Notes under the pieces: generated by a model
The model's database searches: none
What the model was told of the DNA's origin: nothing
Seen by the model: only the letters and a program-made list of their open reading frames with translations
Shown here: piece by piece, positions 33,405-40,487 of the stretch
Position numbering within the stretch: the first letter of the stretch is position 1
How the letters are laid out: each line of letters begins with the position of its first letter
Assembly: GCA_009841115.1 (NCBI GenBank)
Contig: VXML01000062.1
Location: 88,596 to 152,595 of the forward strand
DNA from: Gemmatimonadota bacterium
GTDB taxonomy: Bacteria > Latescibacterota > UBA2968 > UBA8231
Reading direction: 5' to 3'
DNA: 64,000 nt
Made by a program: the position numbers and the translations under genes

Positions 33405-34418
33405 ATGGACCCTTTTGAGAAAGTAGCGATTGGCAATACGGGCGTGGAGGTGACGCGGCTTGGGTTGGGCGGCGCGCCTTTGGGTGGGATGGTCTTAGCT
33501 GATGGAATTTTTGTGGGCAGCGGCTACGACGAAGCGTTGGCCATCATCCGCCGGGCCTATGAAATGGGCGTGCGCTATTTTGATACCGCGCCGATGTACG
33601 GCGATGGGCGCAGCGAGGTGCGCTATGGACGTGTGTTGGGCGAGTTTCCGCGTGAGTCGTTTGCCATCTCGACCAAGGGATCGCGGGTGTTGCGGCCTGA
33701 AAACCCGGACGATTTGGAACTTTACAGCGAGGACGGGATTCCGCACTACGTTTACGATTTTGATTTTAGCGCTGCGGGCTTGCAAGCCTCGCTCGATTCG
33801 AGCTTGGAACGGCTGGGATTGGCGGCGGTGGATATCTTCTTCGTCCACGATAGCGACTTCAAGGGGCAGCACACCGACGAGGACTTTATCGAGGCGCTGG
33901 AGGCTGCGGTCGAATTGCGGGCGACCGGCACGGTCAAGGCTATTGGCATGGGCATGAACGAGTGGGAGCGCACTGGGCGGATGGTCGAGCGCTTTGACTT
34001 GGACTACATCCTGTTGGCTGGGCGTTACACGCTGCTGGACCAATCGGCGTTGCCCGAATTTTTGCCGCTGTGCGTAGAGCGCGGGGTGAAGCTGACCATG
34101 GGCGGGCCGTACAACAGCGGCATCCTCGCCCGCGATTTGAACCAGCCGGTTTCTTTTGATTACCTGCCCGCGCCTGAGCATCTGGTGCAACAGGCCAAGG
34201 CACTCAAGGCCGTCTGCGACCGGCACGGCGTTGAACTGCGGGCCGCAGCATTGCAATTTCCCTTTGGACACGAGGCGGTGATTTCGGCGGTGCCCGGCGC
34301 GGCGTCGGTGGCCGAGCTAGAGGACAATGCGCGCGTGATGCAGGTGGAGATTCCGCCGGCTCTGTGGGCGGAGTTGAAGGCCGAGGGGCTGCTGCCAGAG
34401 GGGGCACCGACGCCGTGA
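33405..34418 (+). CDS. Aldo/keto reductase, D-threo-aldose (L-fucose) 1-dehydrogenase-like
   Basis: The ATG at 33405 gives 337 residues; a GTG at 33399 overlapping the lactonase stop (GTGA) is equally possible. The catalytic tetrad is seen as Asp and Tyr in VRYFDTAPMYGDGRSE, Lys in FAISTKGSRVL and His in VDIFFVHDSDF. The whole pattern, with the GIPHYVYDFDFSAAG insertion, matches D-threo-aldose/L-fucose or pyridoxal 4-dehydrogenases. It would oxidise a pyranose at C1 to a lactone, the substrate of the preceding gene's product. It is the last gene of the operon. Confidence 0.9.
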   Translation: MDPFEKVAIGNTGVEVTRLGLGGAPLGGMVLADGIFVGSGYDEALAIIRRAYEMGVRYFDTAPMYGDGRSEVRYGRVLGEFPRESFAISTKGSRVLRPENPDDLELYSEDGIPHYVYDFDFSAAGLQASLDSSLERLGLAAVDIFFVHDSDFKGQHTDEDFIEALEAAVELRATGTVKAIGMGMNEWERTGRMVERFDLDYILLAGRYTLLDQSALPEFLPLCVERGVKLTMGGPYNSGILARDLNQPVSFDYLPAPEHLVQQAKALKAVCDRHGVELRAAALQFPFGHEAVISAVPGAASVAELEDNARVMQVEIPPALWAELKAEGLLPEGAPTP

Positions 34419-34652
34419 GATTCACCGCGCCGACGGCAAGGTGAACTCTATTCGCCGCCCAATCTGGGTCCGATTATCGCAGGGGTCGCTGAATAAGCGT
34501 GTAAGTGCTTTTTAAGTGTCTGTTAAAATTGTAGTTGCGATTTCTTGCAGTTAGATCAATCTCCTACACCGCAAGAGGTAACGGGATATTGGGCCCCCAA
34601 GACAAAAAGCAGGGCCATGCTCAGATTCAAGAGGAGGAGTCGTTCAATTTCA

Positions 34653-34853
34653 CTAGTTCAGCACCTTCAACAGGGTGGTGAGTTGTAGGCCCACCACGCC
34701 GAATAGGATACCGAGAATCCAGCGTTGGCCGGCGCGAAGATCGGCCATGGCTCGCTCCATGCTCTCCAAGCGGCGATCTAACTGCTCGGCGATCCCTTCT
34801 AACCGTCCAATGCGGCGGTCGTGGTCTTGCTGCGGAGTAATCGGTTCGTTCAT
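34653..34853 (-). CDS. Small coiled-coil protein with C-terminal membrane helix (XhlA-like)
   Basis: The 66-residue product has an N-terminal helix with heptads (RIGRLEGIAEQLDRRLESME) and a C-terminal membrane segment (WILGILFGVVGLQLTTLL, residues 45-62). Size and order resemble XhlA-type hemolysin-associated phage proteins. No other phage genes are near. Its topology mirrors that of the 71-residue protein at 8156-8371. The 234 bases between it and the aldo/keto reductase gene show nothing I can name. Confidence 0.6.
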   Translation of the reverse strand: MNEPITPQQDHDRRIGRLEGIAEQLDRRLESMERAMADLRAGQRWILGILFGVVGLQLTTLLKVLN

Positions 34854-34916
34854 GCGGTCATCTCTTCGTCAAGATCATAACGGACGTTACACGGCGACGC
34901 AACCACGGGCGAAGTC

Positions 34917-35108
34917 GTGGGGGATAGGCGATGTTGGAGACATTGCAATATCCGTGCCAGCGTCGCTGCTGGTCTGGTAGAGGGAGCTTGTGAGCGGTGC
35001 CTACTGTGTCGGCAAACATACACCGATGAGTTGTTTACGCGCCGTGGGTACTTGTCGGCTCCCTTGCTCAAGGCTCTTTTCCGTGAAATAGTGCAGGGTC
35101 GACGATAA
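34917..35108 (+). CDS. Possible small Cys-rich protein, or end of a decayed gene
   Basis: An open frame of 63 codons contains EGACERCLLCRQTYTDELF followed by TRRGYLSAPLLKALFREI. This second half looks like a real folded sequence with a CxxC pair, while the first 25 residues look random. A good plus-strand terminator follows at 35173. It could be the 3' remnant of a larger gene. I do not recognise the family. A 100-codon frame on the other strand here looks spurious. Confidence 0.3.
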   Translation: MGDRRCWRHCNIRASVAAGLVEGACERCLLCRQTYTDELFTRRGYLSAPLLKALFREIVQGRR

Positions 35109-35172
35109 GGATCGCCATGATGGTTTCTGATGATGAGCCGACCGCATAACATCAGTTATACCAGATCGTTTT

Positions 35173-35222
35173 AGGCCAGATAGTCTTTGACCTTTCGGGC
35201 AAGGGCTATCTGGCCTTTCTTT
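35173..35222 (+). terminator. Rho-independent terminator, plus strand
   Basis: An 11-pair perfect stem, AGGCCAGATAG (35173-35183) with its complement (35205-35215), is followed by TTCTTT. The loop holds a second small hairpin. It separates the small Cys-rich frame from the aminotransferase gene. Confidence 0.75.
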
Positions 35223-35268
35223 GGGCTGGAGGGTGGTAGCGGATCGCGTATATCACAGGGAGGCAGCT

Positions 35269-36207
35269 ATGGCCAAACGACTGGTGTATTTTAACGGCGA
35301 GTTCGTCCCCGAGCCGGAGGCGCGGATCTCGATTTTCGACTGCGCGCTGATGTATGGGGACATGGTTTTTGAGATGACGCGGAGCTTTGGGCAACAGCCC
35401 TATCGGCTACGCGAGCATCTGGAGCGGCTCTACGGCTCGCTCAAATACGCGCAGATCCACTGCGGGATGGACATCGACGCAATGGAGGAGGCGACCCACG
35501 AGACCATTGCCCGCAACCTGCCCGCGATAGGCGCGCTGGACTTCCAGATCATGCACGACGTCACGCGCGGTGCCCTGCCGCTGTACAATACTATCGTCAA
35601 AGAGGGCACGGCCCCCATTGTCACCATCAACGTCTTCCCACTGGTGCGGCATATCGGCGGGATGGCGCATCTCTATCAGGAGGGGACGCACTTCGTCGTC
35701 CCGCCTCAGCAGTCGGTGCCCTCGCGTTACATCGACCCCAAGGCCAAAAACCGCAGCCGTATCTTCTACAAGATCGCCGAGTTGCAGGCCGCGCAGATGG
35801 AAGCTGGTGCTCAGGCGCTTCTGACTGACGAGCACGGCTTTATCACCGAGGGAACGGGCAACAACTTCTTCATGGTCCGCGACGGCCAAGTAATAACGCC
35901 CAAAGGGCACAATGTCCTGCGCGGCGTATCGCGCGGCGCGTGTATGGAGTTGGCGGGCAAGCTCGGTCTCCCTTTGTGCGAAGCCGACATTGAGCCTTAC
36001 GACGTACGCGAAGCCGATGAGGCGTGGTTTACCAGCACTACGATCTGCATGGTGCCGATTACGCGCTTTAACTTTCAGGCGGTGGGCGACGGCCAAGTGG
36101 GGCCGGTGTATAGCCAGTTGCTAGCGGCGTGGTCTGAAGAGGTCGGAGTGGACATCGCCGATCAGGCGCGCCAGTACGCCGAGATGATGGAGGAGTGGGC
36201 CCCCTAG
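35269..36207 (+). CDS. Class IV (branched-chain type) PLP aminotransferase
   Basis: The ATG at 35269 follows GGGAGG by five bases. The 312-residue protein begins RLVYFNGEFVPEPEARISIF and DCALMYGDMVFEMTRSF, the standard start of fold-type IV enzymes. The PLP Lys is most likely in RSRIFYKIAELQAAQM, and DEHGFITEGTGNNFFMV carries the conserved Glu and the phosphate-binding loop. It may be a branched-chain amino acid or D-amino acid aminotransferase, or an aminodeoxychorismate lyase. The next gene, 13 bases on, encodes a phytanoyl-CoA dioxygenase-like protein. Confidence 0.9.
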   Translation: MAKRLVYFNGEFVPEPEARISIFDCALMYGDMVFEMTRSFGQQPYRLREHLERLYGSLKYAQIHCGMDIDAMEEATHETIARNLPAIGALDFQIMHDVTRGALPLYNTIVKEGTAPIVTINVFPLVRHIGGMAHLYQEGTHFVVPPQQSVPSRYIDPKAKNRSRIFYKIAELQAAQMEAGAQALLTDEHGFITEGTGNNFFMVRDGQVITPKGHNVLRGVSRGACMELAGKLGLPLCEADIEPYDVREADEAWFTSTTICMVPITRFNFQAVGDGQVGPVYSQLLAAWSEEVGVDIADQARQYAEMMEEWAP

Positions 36208-36220
36208 GAAGGCTCTGATT

Positions 36221-37006
36221 ATGACCGACCATCCCACAGACGCCGAGCGCTTCTTCTTCGACAACAACGGGTACTTGGTGCTGGAAGACTTCCTCGCGCC
36301 GGATCGGGTCGCAGCGCTCTACGCGGCACTGGAATGCACCATTGAGCGGCGGCGCGACTCCCAGTTCAAGCGCGAGCACGAGCCAGCTTTTGCCGACCGG
36401 CTCGACGCGGCCAACGTGCGGGTCATGCACCTGCTGGCCGAAGACCCGCTCTTTTTGGAAATGCTCGACTACGAGCCGATGATGGCCTACGTCCACGGTC
36501 TGTTTAACGAGATGCCGCACCTGCACTCGACGGACGCCTTCTACGAGGTTGAACCCGCCGACTACCACGGACAGGGCTGGCACATCGACGGCATTCAGGA
36601 TGGCTTCCGCAACCTCAAGCCGCACATCCCCCTGTTGCAGTTCAAGGTGGGCTATTACCTGAGCGACATGAGCGCGTCTGATCAAGGCAACCTGACCTTA
36701 GTGCCCGGCAGTCACAAGGCGCTGCTAGAACCGGACACGGGGAATGGTATGCCCGGGGCCGTGCAGATATGTGGCGGCCCGGGGACGGCGGTGCTTTTCC
36801 ACAACGCGATGTGGCATACGGCTGGTTCCTTTACGCGCCGTGGGGGCAAGCGGGTGATGCTGTATTATGGATACGAACATCCGTGGATGCTGGCGTGTGC
36901 CGAACAGTGGCGCTACGACCAAGCCTTCTTGCAGGGGCTTTCACCAGCGCAGCGGCGCTTTTTCCACGGGTTTGTGTTCGACCCGCCTGAGTATCGCTGG
37001 GGATGA
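36221..37006 (+). CDS. Phytanoyl-CoA dioxygenase (PhyH) family protein
   Basis: The 261-residue protein has the Fe(II)/2-oxoglutarate facial triad: H121-x-D123 in GQGWHIDGIQDG and H199 in AMWHTAGSF, with an Arg in TRRGGKRVMLYYGY to hold 2-oxoglutarate. The N-terminal FFDNNGYLVLEDFL is typical of the family. It hydroxylates an unknown small molecule. The stop overlaps the start of the oxidase subunit III-like gene (ATGA), so the two are co-translated. Confidence 0.9.
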   Translation: MTDHPTDAERFFFDNNGYLVLEDFLAPDRVAALYAALECTIERRRDSQFKREHEPAFADRLDAANVRVMHLLAEDPLFLEMLDYEPMMAYVHGLFNEMPHLHSTDAFYEVEPADYHGQGWHIDGIQDGFRNLKPHIPLLQFKVGYYLSDMSASDQGNLTLVPGSHKALLEPDTGNGMPGAVQICGGPGTAVLFHNAMWHTAGSFTRRGGKRVMLYYGYEHPWMLACAEQWRYDQAFLQGLSPAQRRFFHGFVFDPPEYRWG

Positions 37007-37569
37007 ACTGGAACTCGCCCGATCTACGAGGTCGCCGCCAGTTGGGCCTGACCCTGTTTTTGATCTCGCTAGCTATGCTGTTTGGGGCCAGCATCGCGGC
37101 TTTTGCCTACCTGCGGCTGACCAGCCCGGCGCTACAGGGGAGCGAGCGCATGGAGCTGCCGCTGGCGCTTGGCGTTTCGACGGTGGTGCTGTTGGGCGCT
37201 GGGGTGGCGATGTACAAGGCGACGCAAAACGCCAAGCGCGGGCACTTCCCGCTTTTGCGGCGGTGGTTGGTCTGGGCTTGGGTGACGAGCGCGTTGTTTA
37301 TCGCCGTACAGGTGCCGGCGCTGATGCAGCTACTCGACCGCCACCAGGCCCTAGGGGTGAGTGTCTATGGCATTGCATTCGCACTGGTGGTAGTTCACGC
37401 GCTGCATGTGGTAGGCGGTATGGTGCCGTTGTCGATGCTGGCTTGGAAGGCGCGCGGGAATCGGCTCGACAGCGAGCACTTGCTCGCCGTGCGGGCCTGC
37501 GCCGCGTACTGGCATTTCCTCGAAGCGGTGTGGATTGCGCTATTGGCCGCGTTCTATGTGTGGGGGTGA
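37003..37569 (+). CDS. Heme-copper oxidase subunit III-like membrane protein
   Basis: The 188-residue protein has five membrane helices (about residues 14-36, 52-72, 86-106, 117-138 and 160-186), the count found in bacterial cytochrome oxidase subunit III. Recognisable segments are GLTLFLISLAMLFGASIAAF and VVVHALHVVGGMVPLSML, then YWHFLEAVWIALLAAFYVW at the end, the conserved YWHFVDxVW-type motif. Subunits I and II are not in the window. Its coupling to a dioxygenase gene is unusual. Confidence 0.82.
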   Translation: MNWNSPDLRGRRQLGLTLFLISLAMLFGASIAAFAYLRLTSPALQGSERMELPLALGVSTVVLLGAGVAMYKATQNAKRGHFPLLRRWLVWAWVTSALFIAVQVPALMQLLDRHQALGVSVYGIAFALVVVHALHVVGGMVPLSMLAWKARGNRLDSEHLLAVRACAAYWHFLEAVWIALLAAFYVWG

Positions 37570-37621
37570 AGGGCCTTGGGCTCGCAACGGCTCAGCCTTG
37601 TCGGCGCGCGGCCTGAAGTTC

Positions 37622-37649
37622 TTGCGGTGTGAGCAGATCCGGGTATGAT
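37622..37649 (+). promoter_or_regulatory. Candidate promoter of the TonB-dependent receptor gene
   Basis: TTGCGG (37622-37627), 16 bases, then TATGAT (37644-37649). The leader to the ATG at 37712 is about 55 bases. Confidence 0.45.
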
Positions 37650-37711
37650 ATAGGGGTTTTACTGACTATCTATGTCTAACAGTTCCAATCACTTAACTGG
37701 GAGGGGTTATT

Positions 37712-40378
37712 ATGCGGAGCATATATGAGGACTTGGCCGGTCTAATGCGCCTGTTGGGAACGGCGGCCCTGAGTCTCGTCCTCGTCGGTTCGCTCGTCGT
37801 CGGGGAGGCGGCGTGGTCTGAGGAGGCGGAGGAAGAAGACGAGGAGGGGGCCTATACCGAGGATGTCTATCTGATGGAAGAAGCCATCGTCGTGGGGTCG
37901 CGCCATGCGCCGCGCTCGGAGAAGGAGTCGGCTGCGCCCGTAGATGTGCTGAATGCCGACGAACTGCGCACGCAAGCTGCGGTCGATATGGACGACATGC
38001 TGCGCACCTTGGCTCCATCGTACAATATCCAGCGGCACGGTATTGACGACGAAGCAACCTTAGTGCGCCCGGCCACGCTGCGGGGCCTGCCGCCGGACAA
38101 CCTGCTGGTGCTGGTCAACGGCAAGCGCCGCCATCGCTCCGGCGTAATCGCACTGTTGGGTAGTTCGCTCAATACGGGATCGCAAGGGCCGGATTTGAGC
38201 GTGATCCCGGCCATTGCTTTGAGGCAAATGGAACTGCTGCGCGACGGCGCGGCGGCCCAGTACGGCTCCGATGCCATCGCCGGGGTTTTGAACCTGCGAT
38301 TGCGCGAAGCCTCCGAAGGGGTGCTGGTGGAGACGCGAGGGGGCCAGTACTTCGAGGGCGACGGTAGCTTGTATCAAGTCGCCGCCAATGTCGGCCTGCC
38401 GCTTACCGAGGATGGTTTTTTCAACGTCAGCGTCGAGTACCGCCAGAGCGATCCAACCATCCGCAGCGGCCAACGCGCCAATGCGGAGACGCTGAGGGAG
38501 CGGGGCTATCCCGTCAAGGAGCCGGCGCAGATTTGGGGTAGTCCCGACCTCGACGGCGTGTGGAATACCTTTTTCAACAGTGGAGTTGATCTCGGCAATG
38601 GGTCCGAAGCCTATAGCTTTGGCGGCTGGGCCAAGCGCCGCGCCGAAGGGGGCTTTTTCTTCCGCGCTCCAGGTACTTCCTCGGCGCGCAGCAGCGTATT
38701 CCGCATCGGCGATCAGCGGGCCGTAGCCGATCTCGACTTGGACGATGACATTGATCCTGCAAACTTGGACGTACCTTCTTTGGACTCCAGCTTCGACGAG
38801 ACCCAGGCTTTCGTCGATGAGTACCAGGGCGATCTCTTTCTGTTCAACGAGCGCTTTCCGGGTGGTTTTACACCGCGCTTTGGAGCCGACATTCGCGATG
38901 TGAGCTTGGTGGCTGGGCTGCGCAGTGCCCGCTCCGGCGGCCTCAGGTGGGACGCCAGTGTCAGCGCCGCCCGCAGCAATATAGAATTCTTCATCTTCAA
39001 TACCATCAACGCCTCGCTGGGGCCGGATACGCCGACGTCGTTCCGCCCGCGCGACTACATCCAGACCGAAGTCGCGGCCAACCTCGATCTTTCCTATGCG
39101 ATGGAGGTGGGTGGTTTGGCGTCGTCGCTCGGCCTCGCTTGGGGTGCGGAATGGCGCCAGGAGACGTTCGAGTCCGTGGCCGGTGATGAAGCCTCCTACG
39201 TGGTGGGCCGCTTTGCCGCTCAGGGCTTCAGCAGCGGTTCCAACGGCTATCAGGGGCTGCACCCGAGTAACGCTGGCAAGTGGGATCGTCCCAACTATGC
39301 CTTGTACTTGGATTTGCAGGCGGACGTGGTGCCGCAACTCCAGCTAGGCACGGCCGTGCGCTACGAGGATTTCTACGCCGACTTTGGCAATACCCTCAAC
39401 GGCAAGCTCTCGGCCCTATTGCGGGCTAGCGACCGGGTCAACCTGCGCTCGACGGTTAGCACTGGGTTCCGCGCTCCGTCGCCCGGCCAAGCCAATCTCC
39501 GCGCCGTGACTACTGGCTTTTCCGGCACCGGTGGTTTGACCGAGCAGGGACAGGTGCCGCCCACCCATCCCATTGCCGCGGCCTTGGGTGGCGAGGAACT
39601 GACCGAGGAGAAGTCCGTGGGATTTTCCGTCGGCACCACCATGGAACTCGCCGACGGTTTTGATCTGACCCTCGACTACTTCGACATTGCCATCGAGGAC
39701 CGCATCGCCCTGACTGGAAATATCAAGATCACCGACCAAATTGCCCAGATCATCCGGGACGATGAATCCCTACAGGGCGTCAGCGTCCTCCAAGAAGTCA
39801 AGTTTTTCTCCAACGACTTCGACACCCGCACCCAAGGAATTGACTTGGTGCTGTCGTGGACGTGGACGTGGGACACCCAATCCCTGTCTCATATCGATGT
39901 CGCTTATAACTGGACTCGGAACGTCCTCGAGGACTTTTCGCAAGTGCGGACCGTCAGCGAATTCCTCGGCAAGCCCTTGGACGAACCGATCAGTTTCAAA
40001 CTGATGACGCCCCGGCGCGAGGTGGAACTGGCGGACATGAACCCCAAGCATCGCTTGGTGCTCACCGGCAGCCACCAAATGGGCGCTTGGAACGCCATGC
40101 TGCGGCCCAGCTATTTTAGCGCTTGGAAGGCCTGCCGCTTCCAGGACAACAGTTGCGGCGATCTCGATTCCTTTGACGGGGGCGTCATTGTCGATGCCGA
40201 AGTCGGCTACACCTTTGCCGAGCGCTACCAGTTGAGCGTGGGAGCGCAGAATATTTTAGACTCAGTGCCTGAAGCCGCGCCCGAGGAGACCGCCGGCCAG
40301 GGCAATCTGCGCCCAGAGAGCACGCCTTGGGATTACAATGGTGCTTTCTGGTACACGCGCTTGTTTGCGGAATTTTGA
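37712..40378 (+). CDS. TonB-dependent outer-membrane receptor
   Basis: The ATG at 37712 follows GGGAGGGG. The 888-residue protein has a signal peptide to about residue 35, an acidic spacer, then the plug domain (about residues 55-165: EEAIVVGSRHAPRSE as TonB-box region, RTLAPSYNIQRHG, DNLLVLVNGKRRHRSGV, AAQYGSDAIAGVLNLRL). The rest is a 22-strand barrel, including VNLRSTVSTGFRAPSPGQAN and an AEFMNPKHR-like late region (LADMNPKHRLVLTG), ending in a terminal Phe (RLFAEF). The plug resembles receptors that take up carbohydrates or cobalamin-like ligands, with no clear siderophore signature. It faces two genes for secreted proteins across a palindrome-bearing gap. Confidence 0.93.
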   Translation: MRSIYEDLAGLMRLLGTAALSLVLVGSLVVGEAAWSEEAEEEDEEGAYTEDVYLMEEAIVVGSRHAPRSEKESAAPVDVLNADELRTQAAVDMDDMLRTLAPSYNIQRHGIDDEATLVRPATLRGLPPDNLLVLVNGKRRHRSGVIALLGSSLNTGSQGPDLSVIPAIALRQMELLRDGAAAQYGSDAIAGVLNLRLREASEGVLVETRGGQYFEGDGSLYQVAANVGLPLTEDGFFNVSVEYRQSDPTIRSGQRANAETLRERGYPVKEPAQIWGSPDLDGVWNTFFNSGVDLGNGSEAYSFGGWAKRRAEGGFFFRAPGTSSARSSVFRIGDQRAVADLDLDDDIDPANLDVPSLDSSFDETQAFVDEYQGDLFLFNERFPGGFTPRFGADIRDVSLVAGLRSARSGGLRWDASVSAARSNIEFFIFNTINASLGPDTPTSFRPRDYIQTEVAANLDLSYAMEVGGLASSLGLAWGAEWRQETFESVAGDEASYVVGRFAAQGFSSGSNGYQGLHPSNAGKWDRPNYALYLDLQADVVPQLQLGTAVRYEDFYADFGNTLNGKLSALLRASDRVNLRSTVSTGFRAPSPGQANLRAVTTGFSGTGGLTEQGQVPPTHPIAAALGGEELTEEKSVGFSVGTTMELADGFDLTLDYFDIAIEDRIALTGNIKITDQIAQIIRDDESLQGVSVLQEVKFFSNDFDTRTQGIDLVLSWTWTWDTQSLSHIDVAYNWTRNVLEDFSQVRTVSEFLGKPLDEPISFKLMTPRREVELADMNPKHRLVLTGSHQMGAWNAMLRPSYFSAWKACRFQDNSCGDLDSFDGGVIVDAEVGYTFAERYQLSVGAQNILDSVPEAAPEETAGQGNLRPESTPWDYNGAFWYTRLFAEF

Positions 40379-40384
40379 TTGCAA

Positions 40385-40406
40385 ACCGTCTGACCAAGCA
40401 GACGGT
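40385..40406. terminator. Stem-loop after the TonB receptor gene
   Basis: ACCGTCTG (40385-40392) pairs with CAGACGGT (40399-40406) around a six-base loop, seven bases after the stop. No T run follows, so it may only stabilise the transcript. Confidence 0.4.
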
Positions 40407-40422
40407 GGACGATGCGACCGCT

Positions 40423-40451
40423 GTAGGGGGCGGTTTCAAACCGCCCCCTAC
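40423..40451. repeat. 29-base perfect palindrome between convergent genes (second copy)
   Basis: This is the exact reverse complement of the element at 9369-9397, differing only in the central base as a result. It again lies between the ends of convergent genes (40378 plus, 40488 minus). Confidence 0.8.
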
Positions 40452-40487
40452 TATTTGCGCTTGGATGCTGATCTGTTTCCGCGACCC

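Noticed and set aside
34850..35152. 100-residue open frame on the minus strand
   Set aside because: Arg/Ser/Pro-rich, no ribosome site, no domain, and it opposes a better plus-strand reading.
38060..39337. 425-residue open frame antisense to the TonB receptor
   Set aside because: No domain, and it lies fully inside a clear receptor gene.
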